Of a DNA stretch of 64,000 bases, positions 1 through 10,180 are shown piece by piece. The notes beneath the pieces were generated by a model. That model worked only from the letters and a program-made list of their open reading frames with translations, had not been told where the DNA came from and did no database searches. How positions within the stretch are numbered: position 1 is the stretch's first letter; every line of letters starts with the position of its first letter. Both the position numbers and the translations under genes were made by a program. Source of the DNA: Euphorbia lathyris (lineage: Eukaryota > Streptophyta > Magnoliopsida > Malpighiales > Euphorbiaceae); assembly GCF_963576675.1 (NCBI RefSeq), contig NC_088916.1:81733501-81797500 (forward strand), in the 5' to 3' direction.

Positions 1-470
1 TCATCTACACTTCATACGTGTGTCATTTTATCAGTAACAAATCATAAACATACGTTGGGATGTGAAAAAAAATAAAAAAAATATACTGTCTTTTTGTACG
101 AATTAGACAAAATAAATTCAAAAAATTCACCAAATTTATAAATATTAATCTCAAATTATATTATTAAATTATAAAAAAAGCATTAAATCCTTTTTACAGA
201 ACAAACTGTTATGCAATTGGTGCTGAATAAGGGACAAAAATATCCGTATTTTATAATAGTGTTTGAAATTGACCCAATTTATTAATGTTATGAGTAAAAT
301 TGCTCTTGACTTCCAACGTTAGTGGTAAAATTGCATCATTTTAGACGTTAAGGATAAAATTGCTCTTGACTCAAAAAATTAGGGGTATTTTTACCGGTTT
401 CTTGATTCGAAGCTCGTTAGATGTATGGTATCCAATTAAAACTTTTTAAATACGCTAAAACTCGAACTTA
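1..470. repeat. Dispersed non-coding repeat, copy 1
   Basis: This AT-rich stretch matches 45815-46180 along most of its length: a segment about 50-150 is shared, followed by a run of lines built on the phrase 'ggtaaaattgctcttgact' around 290-380. Shorter related pieces occur at 3310-3480, 44255-44480 and 46430-46590. No open reading frame of interest is present. It is most likely a decayed non-autonomous element or part of one. The family is not recognised. Confidence 0.55.
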
Positions 471-1009
471 AAATCTAATTTAAGTGATTTATGATTCTTA
501 ACCACTCAACCCAATGTTCCAACTATATATTTTTAAAAGATGGATGATAATTAATATAATATTTATTAAATTGAAAAAAATAAATAAAAATCGGCGATAA
601 ATTGAGAAGCAAACGATATTTTATGCGAGATGGTAAAAAAAGAGAAAGGGACCCACTCGTGATATCAGGATTAATTAGTGGTGAGAAAATCAATAAAATT
701 AAATTATTAATAAAATAATTGAGAACGTCATCGTCTTGTGGCTCCTTATCCAGGTTTTGAGTTTTAATAAAACCGCCTGATGACATGGACCACTCATCTT
801 ATGCCACGTAGGTGGATAGAGTTTCGAGACGTGTGCCCTTTCAGATTTTTTTGTTTGATATTTTAGTTTTGGGAGCATTTGATAATTCTGTTCATATTTA
901 TCAATTCTTTTTTATGATTCATAAAAAATATTGTCTTAAAAAAACAATATTTTTTCATGAAAAAAAAAAATCATTATAAAAAATAAACAATATTTTCGAA
1001 TGAGTAGGA
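471..1009. other. AT-rich intergenic, nothing recognised
   Basis: Low-complexity AT-rich sequence with A and T runs. The 87-codon minus-strand ORF here has no recognisable motif and sits in biased sequence. I see no gene, RNA or element end. Confidence 0.5.
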
Positions 1010-1017
1010 TTCATGTG

Positions 1018-1340
1018 GATCTTAATTCTCCGTTAGATATAGGTTTATTCAGTTTGGACCATATGGATCTTAATAACCATGCAGTATTTGGTCATTCACT
1101 ATTAAATCTAGGCTTACTAGAACTCTAAGGTGGAGATTCAAAGTATCTTGCAGCTTAGATTTAATAAGCCTGAATCTAACGATGAATGACCAAATTCACT
1201 TGGTCATTAAGATCCATGTGAATATTCTTATAGGTTTGTTAAATCTAAATCTTAATATGTTTTGAATCTCCACCGTAATATTCTAATAAGCATAGATCTA
1301 AGGTGAATGAACAAATTCATTTGGTCATTCGTGGTCCAGA
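1018..1340. repeat. Foldback MITE-like element with two units
   Basis: Two head-to-tail versions of the same phrases (tggtcatt..., aatctaggctta..., gattcaaagtat...) are arranged partly as inverted repeats, with a 'gatccatgtg' motif near the left end and in the middle. A related fragment is at 16447-16530. There is no coding potential. Non-autonomous DNA element is the best fit; superfamily not determined. Confidence 0.5.
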
Positions 1341-1348
1341 TGAACTAT

Positions 1349-1834
1349 GGATGACAATGGGTACTATACCCGCAGGTACCCGGTACTACCCGTACCATAT
1401 ATAAAAGAGTATGAGACGGGTATGTGATCAAAATCATTACTCGTAATTGGTATGGGAGTACTCCTAGGGTACTCATTACCCGTCATAAAACTTTTATATA
1501 TTAAAAATATTATTGTTTTTAGATGTAAGATGCGAGATTCAAACTCTAACTTTTTGTTCTTCAATCATTGAGTGGTACCATTAAGTTATTTTGTTCTTAT
1601 TAATTAAGGTTCATTTTGTTCAATTTTTAGATGGATGATTTTTGTTAAATTTGTAATATTTTTTGTTATGTATTGATTATTAACGAGTCAGTGTACCTGT
1701 GAATTAAATGGGACGGGTATGGGATACAAAAAGTATATACGTTAGGGTAATGGAACGGGTACGGGTAACTGGAAAATAAACAGGTAAGAGTTTGAGGTTG
1801 ACCTTACCCGTGAATACTCTACCCGTTACCATCC
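1349..1834. mobile_element. Non-autonomous TIR element rich in GGGTACCCG
   Basis: The left end begins ggatgacaatgggtac and the right end, read in reverse complement, begins ggatggtaacgggtag, giving imperfect terminal inverted repeats. The body is rich in gggta/taccc words and encodes nothing recognisable. The flanks (agatgaac on the left, ggtgaaca on the right) may be a decayed target duplication. The element appears inserted beside the foldback repeat at 1018-1340. Confidence 0.5.
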
Positions 1835-1990
1835 CTAAGGTGAACATCACTCTTTTCAAATCGATTAATCGTATTTTATATTGAATCACAATGTTTAAGA
1901 AAATGTTTTATTGGTCATTAGTAACCAAAATCTGTAATCAATAGAAATGTTAGATTCGATGAATCTTCCATGCTTCATCCAAATGAGGAG

Positions 1991-2458
1991 TCATTAGTAT
2001 CGTGGTCATAAAAGTTTAAACAATGTCTCTAAAATGTCACAAAAGTTTAATTTGCATCAATAAAATTAATTAAGTTTGTTTTTGTCCCAGTAAAGTCATT
2101 TTAGATGTTTTTCAATCATCTTTTCGCCGAAATTGCTCACAACGCTACCTAACATATTAAAAAAATGTAACTACACATTTTAATTGATAATCGATATGCC
2201 ACGTTGGTTAATTTGTGATTAAAATTTTTATTGATAATCCTTATTTACTTGAGTTAATTTGTGGTTAATGTTTTATTATTATGCCACATGGCGTTGAAAC
2301 ATGTAATTAGATGTCACGTGAACAATTTTGGTGAAAAAAACGTTCAAAATGACTTTATTGAGATAAAAACAAATTTAAGTGATTTTATTGAGACAAATTA
2401 AACTTTGTTACCTTTTGAAAACATTGTCTAACTTTTATAACCACCGGTGCTAGTTACC
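1991..2458. repeat. Foldback MITE with about 140-bp arms
   Basis: The left arm (about 1991-2135) and right arm (about 2310-2458) are inverted copies of each other. Both carry the words cataaaagttt, aatgtc, caaaagtttaattt and cattttagatg or their complements. The spacer is AT-rich and non-coding. This is the structure of a MITE or foldback element. Confidence 0.6.
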
Positions 2459-2940
2459 CTCCAGATGAGTCCTCGGTTTCATTTGACACTAAGATACATA
2501 ATTTTAATAAGTAGGTGTAGATTCAAGTTAAGGTGGGGCTTTCATTCTCTCCATTGAGTGACCAATTGATAGAGTCTACCTAACTAGAAGAATCTACAAC
2601 TGATGAAGAGGAGCATTCAGTTGCTATAAGCAGGCCAGAAAAAGAAAGAAAACACCATCTAAGGTTAGAAGATCATGTCACTTTTACATGTGTTGTTGCG
2701 TAATAGATAGAAGGAGTTTTCGATCCTTCAACATATTCTGAAGCCATTTTTAGTAATGATTCTTGAAAATGGTTATTAGTCATGTAAGAGGAGGTGGAAT
2801 ATCTTCACAAAAACAAAACGTGGGAATTGGTGAAACCGCCAAGGAACAAGAAGATTGTGGGTTGTAAATGAGTTTTCAAACAGAACTATGGCATTTTAGG
2901 CATTGAGGATGCTAGATAGAAGGCATGATTGGTAGCTAAG

Positions 2941-3670
2941 CAGGGGCGGAGCCAGGGGATAGGGGAGGGTCTCCCGACCCTCCGACCTCCGGAACACCCT
3001 TAACGAACAATGGTTCAGTCCCGAGCAGCCACAAAATAGTTAAAATTAGTACTTATAATGTAGAATATGATTATATGACATAAAACTAAATTTGCATAGT
3101 TGGTTGTAGTGATAATTAAAGGAATCTCTACATTCAATTGGTCCTATGTTTGAATCCCCCTCTCTTTATTTTTTTATCTTATTTTAATTTTTTTCCTTTA
3201 AACCTCATTCTCCTTTAAAAATATCAATATTAAATATCATTTTTAATCATTATTAACCTCATTCTCCTTTATTATTTTTAATTGTATTTTTTAAGTTACA
3301 AAATTCATGATCGAGAAGACAATTTGATGAATAATTTCTCCAATTGACCAAACTTGTCAACGTTAGGGATAAAATTGCTATTGGCTGCCAACGTTAAGGG
3401 TAAAATTGTACCATTTTAGACGTTAGGGGTAAAATTGATCTTAGGTGTAAACATTAGAATATTTTCGCACCTTATCCGTACTTTATATTGAATCTCAGTT
3501 GTTTTGTACCTTAATGTTTCTAATTATGATCAAATTTACCCTTATATTATAAAAAAAAATTGGAAATTTTGATTTGACTACTATGAATTAAAGCCTTAAG
3601 TCGTTATTAAGAAAAAAAAATCTTCATGCAATGGAGGCCCTCCGGACTTTGAGCTTTGGCTCCGCCACTG
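2941..3670. mobile_element. hAT-type MITE inside Copia RT, 8-bp target duplication
   Basis: The insertion begins caggggcggagcca and ends tggctccgccactg, giving about 14-bp terminal inverted repeats with one mismatch. It is bounded by perfect 8-bp direct repeats TAGCTAAG at 2933-2940 and 3671-3678. An 8-bp duplication and CA(G)GG-type ends fit the hAT superfamily. The interior is non-coding, includes a segment shared with the dispersed repeat at 1-470, and has no transposase. It postdates the Copia insertion. Confidence 0.8.
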
Positions 3671-4234
3671 TAGCTAAGGCCTATAATCAGGTACAAGAAG
3701 TTGATTTTAATGATTTTTTCTCTCATTATATTATAAATAGCGTGTCTTGCTTGAATTGGTTGCTATAAATGACTTTGAGTTGGAACAACTCAATGTCAAG
3801 ACTAACTTCTTATATGGAGAACCAGAGGAGAAAATTTATATGAAATAACCCGAAGGTTTTGAAAGCGAAGGCAAAGAAGAGCATGTTTGCTTGTTGCAGA
3901 AATCACTGTATGGGTTAAAGTAGTATCCTCGACAGTGGTATAAGTTGTTTGATCACTTTGTGATTGGATATGGTTATTCTATGAGCCAATATGATAGTTG
4001 TGTATATTTCGCAAAACTTGTAAATGCTAATATTTTTATTTGTTACTATATGCTGATGATATGCTTATTGCTACCAAGGATATGTCTGATATCAACATAT
4101 TGGAAGGATAACTGAGTAATGAATTCTATATGAGAGATTTGGGAGCTGCCAATAAGATTCTTAGTACGGATATCCATAAAGATCGAGTTGTATGAACACT
4201 TTATTTAACTCAGAGAAGTTTTGTTGAAAAAGTA

Positions 4235-4990
4235 TTGGAGCGATTTAGTATGAAAAATGTTAAACTTGTAAGTACTTCACTTGCTAATCATTTTAGAATT
4301 TTTGTTGATTTGTGTCCACAGTCCGAAAAAGATATTGAATATATGTCATATGTACCTTACTCTAATGTTGTTGGTAGTATCATGTACGCGATGGTTTGTA
4401 CTCGCCTGGCACTTCTCATGTAGTTAGTCGATATATGTCCAATCCTAGTAAAGATCATTGGAATGTTATAAAATGGATTCTGAGAAATTTAAGGGGTACT
4501 ACTATTTCTTGTTTAAAATTTGCATGGAGTAAGAATATGGTTGCTGGTTATGTTGATTCAGACTATGCAGATGATTTTGATAGAAGAAGATCCACCACAA
4601 GTTATGTGTTTACCCTTGGTAGTTGTGCTATCAATTTGAAAGCTACTTTACAACCTACAGTTGCAACACTAATGAAGCAGAATATATGGTTGTAGTTGAA
4701 GCTGTAAAAAAAGCTACTCGACTACGAGTTTTGGTTGATGAACTCAGTTCAAATTTGTAAAGGATTTTCGTTCACTATGATAGCCAAAAAGCTATATATT
4801 TGACGAATAACTAAATGTTTCATAAAAGAAAGAAACACATTGATATAAAGTACTATTTTATTCGAGATATTATTTCTGAAGGAAATATTACTATCAATAA
4901 AATTACCACTACACATAATCCAACCGATATGATAACGAAGCCTCTTCCAATAATTAAGTTCAATAATTGCAGTATTAGCAATAACTAAGC
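4235..4990 (+). pseudogene. Copia RNase H region, broken
   Basis: Two overlapping frames cover the end of RT and the RNase H of the Copia remnant. The first contains YVPYSNVVGSIMYAMVCTR, the second SRYMSNPSKDHWNVIKWILR followed by AGYVDSDYADDFDRRRSTT, which carries the DSDYA form of the RNase H aspartate motif. Downstream, near 4920, NPTDMITKPL matches the usual pol C-terminus. Frameshifts at about 4400 and 4690 and several stops make it non-functional. It resembles the minus-strand fragment at 43242-43830, so the two may belong to one clade. Confidence 0.75.
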
Positions 4991-5053
4991 TAGCCCAAAA
5001 GGGCATTGTGAAGAAAGAAGACTTTTGTGAAATTTCAAATATAGGTGGAGGTT

Positions 5054-5592
5054 TGTAAACTTAATTTGTAATTCTATCGGTCAAACTGTGTGGAAATTGT
5101 CAAATGTCCCGTTTAATATGTTATTCTATTTTCTTTTTTATTTTTTCTTTTATTCACGCATGATTTTTTCCTCCATTTACATTCCACATTTTTCCTATAA
5201 ATATCATGCATTAACATAGGTTTGTGCGCATCCAAGCAATTAACACTTAATTGCTGATTTGAGAGATATTCTCTAAGAGAGAATTATGAGGCTTTGAGTG
5301 TATTGGAGTTAAAGCCTTTTCAAGTTGTTTGATCCATATTTTTTTTACCACTTTCAGTTCTCTAGTGGAATAATTTTCGATCTTCTTCATCTCGGGGTTA
5401 AAGCCTTTTCAATGTTGTTTGGTCCATATTTTTTTTACCACTTTCAGTTCTCTAGTGGAATAATTTTCGGTCTCCTTCGTCGGTAAAGTCGGCACACTGC
5501 CGAACCATGTAAATCTTTATCATTTATTTTATTGTTCTTTTTTATTTTGTTATTATTTTATTTATCCAAATTCAATATTTCATTCTGTTACA
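5054..5592 (+). repeat. 3' LTR of the Copia remnant
   Basis: Starts TGTAAAC directly after a polypurine tract and ends CTGTTACA, the TG...CA form of LTR ends. An internal direct duplication of about 85 bp (about 5308-5390 and 5395-5475), each copy containing 'accactttcagttctctagt', lies mid-LTR. No matching 5' LTR is in the window, so the boundaries rest on end motifs only. Confidence 0.6.
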
Positions 5593-5689
5593 AGTTTTTG
5601 CTAATAAGAATATTTATTAGCTCATAATTCGTTTGATACTATATATATTTATTAACAATGATTCCTTCGATGTTGTGGAAAAATGATAA

Positions 5690-6300
5690 CGACATCGTAT
5701 GAATCAAAAGTGGATGGATGCTTGGTCTGTCATAAACACTGTCGAAAAACTTTTATTTAAGCTTAATTTTGTCGATTTGATCTCTTCTTTGGTCCCAAAT
5801 GACGCTAGAAATTACAACGGTAGCTTAACTATGGTTAAGCCTCCCAATGGCTTTTTAAAAGCGAATGTTGATATACTATTATTATTCCGAGAAGAAATTT
5901 TATCGGCCTCGGTTGCGTTGTCTGGGACCATAACGTTGCAATGGTAGAAAGTTTCTCTAAAGTTGTTGGGTAAGTGATGTCGAAGGAAGAAGAAGCTTTA
6001 GGGGTACGAGAAGCTCTTGGTGGTGTGAAAAGTAAACACGGGGTCAAGTTGTTCGTGGAGATGGATGCTAAATTGGTCTTTGAAGCTCAACTATTGATAA
6101 TCAAGATCATTCTTCTTTTGGGGCTATCATTAAGCAACTCTTTCTTTGAAATTATTTTCAACTTTGTGCGACGTTCAACGAATAAGGATGCTCATATGTT
6201 AGCTAGAATGTCTTATTCTAGGTCTGAAGTCTTTATCTAAAGCTCTTTTCGGAGTTCTTTATAATGTACCGATTAGTGATCTTGTTTAATGGAAGTATTT
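5690..6300 (+). pseudogene. LINE RNase H domain (RVT_3-like), frameshifted
   Basis: Three frames together trace a plant LINE C-terminal RNase H: PPNGFLKANVD near 5845, GLGCVVWDHN near 5905, MVESFSKVVG near 5940, then SKEEEALGVREALGGVKS and LFVEMDAKLVFEA near 6000-6090, and FVRRSTNKDAHMLARMS near 6160-6215. The GCVV.D, EEEALGVREAL and NKDAHMLAR blocks are typical of the reverse-transcriptase-like RNase H fold in plant LINEs. At least two frameshifts (about 5890 and 6090) and an in-frame TAA near 5970 kill it. The rest of the LINE is not present upstream, so it is a 5'-truncated copy. Confidence 0.75.
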
Positions 6301-6527
6301 TGATTTTTAAAAAATAAATATTTTGTGTCTACATATGTAAAATGTGACTATTATGTAACTTTTTTCTTTCAAATGATTAATAATTATTGTAATTATTGGA
6401 GCACACTTTAGGGAAATTTCACATAAATATCAAATTTTTATTTTTAGATAAACTAAAAGTTTTTTTTCCTTGTTATTTAATTGAAACTTAAATTAATTTT
6501 AAAATTATAAAAAACTTATATAGAAAC

Positions 6528-6683
6528 TATGGTTATTTTGTTTTTGATAAAATAACCATTACTTTTTTCTCCATCATTAGATGATGACTGTTTTTTTCCA
6601 TCATTGGATTAATTTTCTATCTCATTATCCAATGCTGAAAAAGACAAAGTAATGATTAATTTGTCAAAAACAAAATAACCATA
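6528..6683. mobile_element. Short MITE with 20-bp perfect TIRs, copy 1
   Basis: The first 20 bases (tatggttattttgtttttga) are the exact reverse complement of the last 20. The total is 156 bp, AT-rich and non-coding, with inner words ccatcattggat and ccaatgctga. A related copy is at 27082-27224. The target site duplication was not resolved. Confidence 0.75.
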
Positions 6684-6949
6684 AATTGCACCAAAAACTT
6701 AAATTAATATTACTTTTTTTAAATAAATATGATTTATTTATTCGAGATCGATCATAATTCATTTAGAACTCGAACTTAAGATTTTTAATTTTTTTTGAAA
6801 CTAAAGGAAAGCTTTTAAGATTTTTAATTTAAACAACCTATAATATTTATAAATCAAGCAGACTTTAATTAGTAAAATTAATGTTTATTTAAATTATATG
6901 TTTTGTCTTGATTTTATTAAACAAATATTTGGATTAATATGTTTTGTAA

Positions 6950-7476
6950 GGATATAAATGGAGCAGGGATTCTTCATTCCCGTTAGAGACTCACTCTGAC
7001 GGGAATGGGGAATCCCCAATAAGAATCTTCATGAAATGGGGATATGGATAGGTTTTTTTCCATGGTGGGGAGGGGAAAGGTATCCCCGTCTCCGTCCCAT
7101 TAATCCCTGATGGGGATCCCCGACTATTAGATGATTTAAGTACATTTTAATTATGCGATTAGTTGTTTTCAATTTTTAGTTTTTGGTGGTTTAGAAATTT
7201 TGAGAATGGTTGTTGATGCTTGGTATTATTAGCTACTTATTCTTAAAAGTTTTAGGTATTACTATTTTTTTTAAACATAAACGGTGATTCCCCGCGGAGA
7301 ACGGAGAATTAGGAATTTTTTTTGAAACATCTGTAAATGGAGAATAGGGATCCTCACGGGGACGGAGATGAGGACAAATTTGTCTCCGTTTAACTCGCGA
7401 GGACGGGGATGAGAATCCCCGACTAATCAGAGAACGAGGATGGGAAATGCATTCTCGCCCCGCCCCGTTTACATCC
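6950..7476. mobile_element. TIR element rich in GGGGAT/ATCCCC
   Basis: The left end reads ggatataaatggagcaggg; the right end in reverse complement reads ggatgtaaacggggcgggg. The interior alternates ggggat and atcccc words. Related ends occur at 47740 and 56120, where the last bases are again gccccgtttacatcc. The 103-codon ORF in this element is a by-product of the biased composition. The element is non-autonomous. Flanking words tcttgattttattaaacaaa at about 6905 and 7484 recur on both sides and may reflect a local duplication. Confidence 0.6.
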
Positions 7477-7559
7477 TTTTTTTTCTTGATTTTATTAAAC
7501 AAACAATATTCTATTTTTCTATTAATTGGTTTGAAATTGATCACATATCATTTAGGTGG

Positions 7560-8779
7560 CTTCACTTAATTAAAATTTACTAAGTATATATATTTGAAGG
7601 AAAAAAAAATACTAAGTATATTAAGATTTGAATTTGTGATTTTTCTTTTTTTCTTTTTTTTTGAAAAAAATGTGATTTTTAATTTAAATGACATGAAATT
7701 CTTACATCTCAAACTTAATTGAATTTAATAATATTGTTTGATTTTATGATTTATGTCGGCAAAAACCATTTGGGCTTTTGGCCCAATTCAATTAAGCCCA
7801 ACTCAATTATTTATAGATATGTGGGCTTTTTATTGATTTTGTTTTATAAAATTTTTATTTTTTCAAATTAATGTATGCTTTTTACCCACAAAAATTATTG
7901 TCTATTAACCATAACTTACTTAAAATGATACGTATTTTAATTTATTTAAATCTATCATTATTCTACCACGTTGACTTAGAGAGCTACGAGATATTTTAAA
8001 TAAATTCTAAAAGATAACGAGACATCTTTAAAATTCAGAGTCAATTAGATATTATAGAGAAGTACAAGAAACAATGGTATATTAAAGCAAAGTAATTCGA
8101 GTTTATATTATAACTTACTTGTTTGGTTACTGTCCATCAAGCAAGATGTATTTATAAATCGTGTTGTATCAAACGGATTGCTTCTATAAATTATATTATT
8201 AACTTGTTATTAGATCGGATACAAATTTTCCCGAACCCATAATTTTTTTAATTGTAAAACTTTCTAAATTTAAATTTATTAATAATTATATATTAGCATT
8301 ATTGAAGAAAATAACAAGGGGGTTAGAGAGATTAACCTGCAAAATTTCTGTATGGTTTTCAAATGTTTAAATTTGAACATCTTGGAATCCAGAAATCAGC
8401 CTAGCCTCTTGCAATAAATAAATAAAATTGAAATTGAATTATGATATAATTAAGTAATATTAACAATAAATTATTATATAAAAGGAGGAAAAAGCGCATC
8501 CGTACCTGCAGACTACGTCTGGATAATGATAATCAGAATGTCTGTTTGGTTTAGCTGTTGTGCTTACAGACTATATCCAACTTGTTAAAAAAGAAAAAAA
8601 GAGTATAACTGATTGAGCCAATGCTACAAGTGTCACGATAGAGCGGGGCTTGAGGTTTGTTGAGCAACAAGAGAAGTAGAAATGTCATTAGAGGCACAAG
8701 CAACAGGGGTTGTTTACTGTTAGTTATTTGTTATTGTTTGTAGCGAGTAGATATTAGCTGATTTTTCTTTTAAAATAGC

Positions 8780-8785
<6 letters not shown>
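7560..8785. other. AT-rich intergenic, no gene seen
   Basis: No gene, RNA or clear element end was found. A short stretch near 8690-8790 (ttgtttactgttagttatttg) resembles words at 21620-21740 and may be another small repeat. Confidence 0.5.

Positions 8786-8836
<51 letters not shown>
8786..8836. repeat. (AT)n microsatellite
   Basis: An uninterrupted run of about 25 AT units. Confidence 0.95.
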
Positions 8837-8838
<2 letters not shown>

Positions 8839-9369
8839 CGAATCTAACTGAATATTCTATATTGTGTGAAATAAAACGGTAGAAAGGAACGCTATAAAAA
8901 TGAAAGATTAGATTAGGAGTTAACGTTTAAAATCATTCTATTTTGGGCGTAACATTATATGGGTAAACAATTTCAGTTTCAATTAACAACGGAGCAAACC
9001 AAAGCCCGTTTTCTGTCATTTCTTGCCTCTAATGCGCCACGTTGGCTCCTTTAGTCTGATTTAACCATCAATTGACATCCACGTATCGATGATTTTGTGT
9101 TAAACTAAAGATAAATAATCATGTGCAACACACGTGTTGGACATTTACATCAACCGACAGAGTGTGGCAATAAGTTGAAGAAAACATGTTTTTGATTTAC
9201 CGTGTTGTTAGTTAGATCTGAAATTGCTCCATCCATATAAAATTAGGTCCTACATTGAATGCATTTTTACATTAAGTCTCAAATCCGCTCTTCTTCCATA
9301 CCTATAAGACTAAATTTATATCTTATCTCAAAATTAAATACAAAAATAAGAGATAAAATACAAATTTAG

Positions 9370-9690
9370 CCCTATAATTATTAGAGGAGAGCAGATTTAG
9401 CCTCCACGTACAAAACAGTGCATTAAACCTAACCTTTGCAATTTCCCTCATAAACGAAAGACAAGTTTTTTTTTCCCAACAGAAAATGTGCAATTTCAAG
9501 TCTTATAGCGTGACCACCAGAGGTTGGAGGTCGGCCAAAGTATGAAATTACACATTAAAAAAAACTTATTTTTCATTAATAAGACTTGAAATTGCATAGT
9601 CGAGTAAACATTAGGTTCAAGATTACACTGTTTTGTACGTGGAGGCTAAACTCGTTCCCTCTCAATAATCATAAGACTAAATTTATACCG
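9370..9690. mobile_element. Foldback MITE
   Basis: The left arm (about 9370-9455) contains tttagcctccacgtacaaaa; the right arm (about 9588-9690) contains its complement ttttgtacgtggaggctaaa. Both arms run into matching ends with agactaaatttat-like words. The middle is non-coding. Non-autonomous DNA element; family unknown. Confidence 0.65.
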
Positions 9691-9710
9691 TAACCAGAAA
9701 ACTTAAAGGT

Positions 9711-9950
9711 AAACAATTTATTAATCTGTACATTTTTACTTAACATATAATTTAATCCTCGTATTTTAACAATACATTACAAAATCCTTAACTTTTACTC
9801 TATTCAACAGTTTAGTCCCTCAAGTATTTGAATTGTAAATATTTTAGTCCCTGTGTTGAATAAAAGAAAAGTTAAGGACTTTATAATGTATTATTAAAAT
9901 ACGAAATAAACAGTGTTAGATAAAAATATACGAACTAATAAATTATTTAC
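9711..9950. mobile_element. Foldback MITE downstream of catalase
   Basis: The arms are inverted copies: aatccttaacttttactcta on the left and gaaaagttaaggactttata on the right, with outer ends aatttattaatctgta and aactaataaattattt. A relative lies inside catalase intron 2 at about 12985-13245, so this family inserted both within and beside the gene. Confidence 0.65.
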
Positions 9951-10044
9951 CCGAAAATTAACGAAAAACAAGAATATTACACACATACACAAACTGTAAT
10001 TTATTTGATAACTTCATCTTATAAAAAAGAAGAAGTTTTAAGTT

Positions 10045-10062
10045 TTTCTTTTTATTATTTTA
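10045..10062 (-). terminator. Possible poly(A) signal of the catalase gene
   Basis: On the minus strand the sequence reads aaaataataaaaag about 120-135 bases after the catalase stop, preceded by a T-rich stretch. It is a reasonable but weak AATAAA-type signal. Confidence 0.35.
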
Positions 10063-10180
10063 CAATAAAGTAAAGCAAAGCAAAAGAGCAATTAAACAAA
10101 GATTAATTAGTGCTTAATTTCCATAATTAACACCATAATCTCTTCTTCTCTGCAAACTCCACCCCATAATTTTCACATAT

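Larger units (their letters stand above)
2470..5592 (+). mobile_element. Decayed Copia LTR element, RT to 3' LTR
   Basis: Plus-strand remnant of a Ty1/Copia element. From about 2790 one frame reads like the start of Copia reverse transcriptase (NKTWELVKPPRNKKIVGCKW, then VFKQNYG). The remainder of RT is full of stops and frameshifts. RNase H-like sequence follows at 4235-4990. The element ends with a polypurine tract (ggtggaggt, 5045-5053) and a 3' LTR. The 5' LTR, gag, protease and integrase are absent. A hAT-type MITE splits the RT at 2941. All coding parts are dead. Confidence 0.75.
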
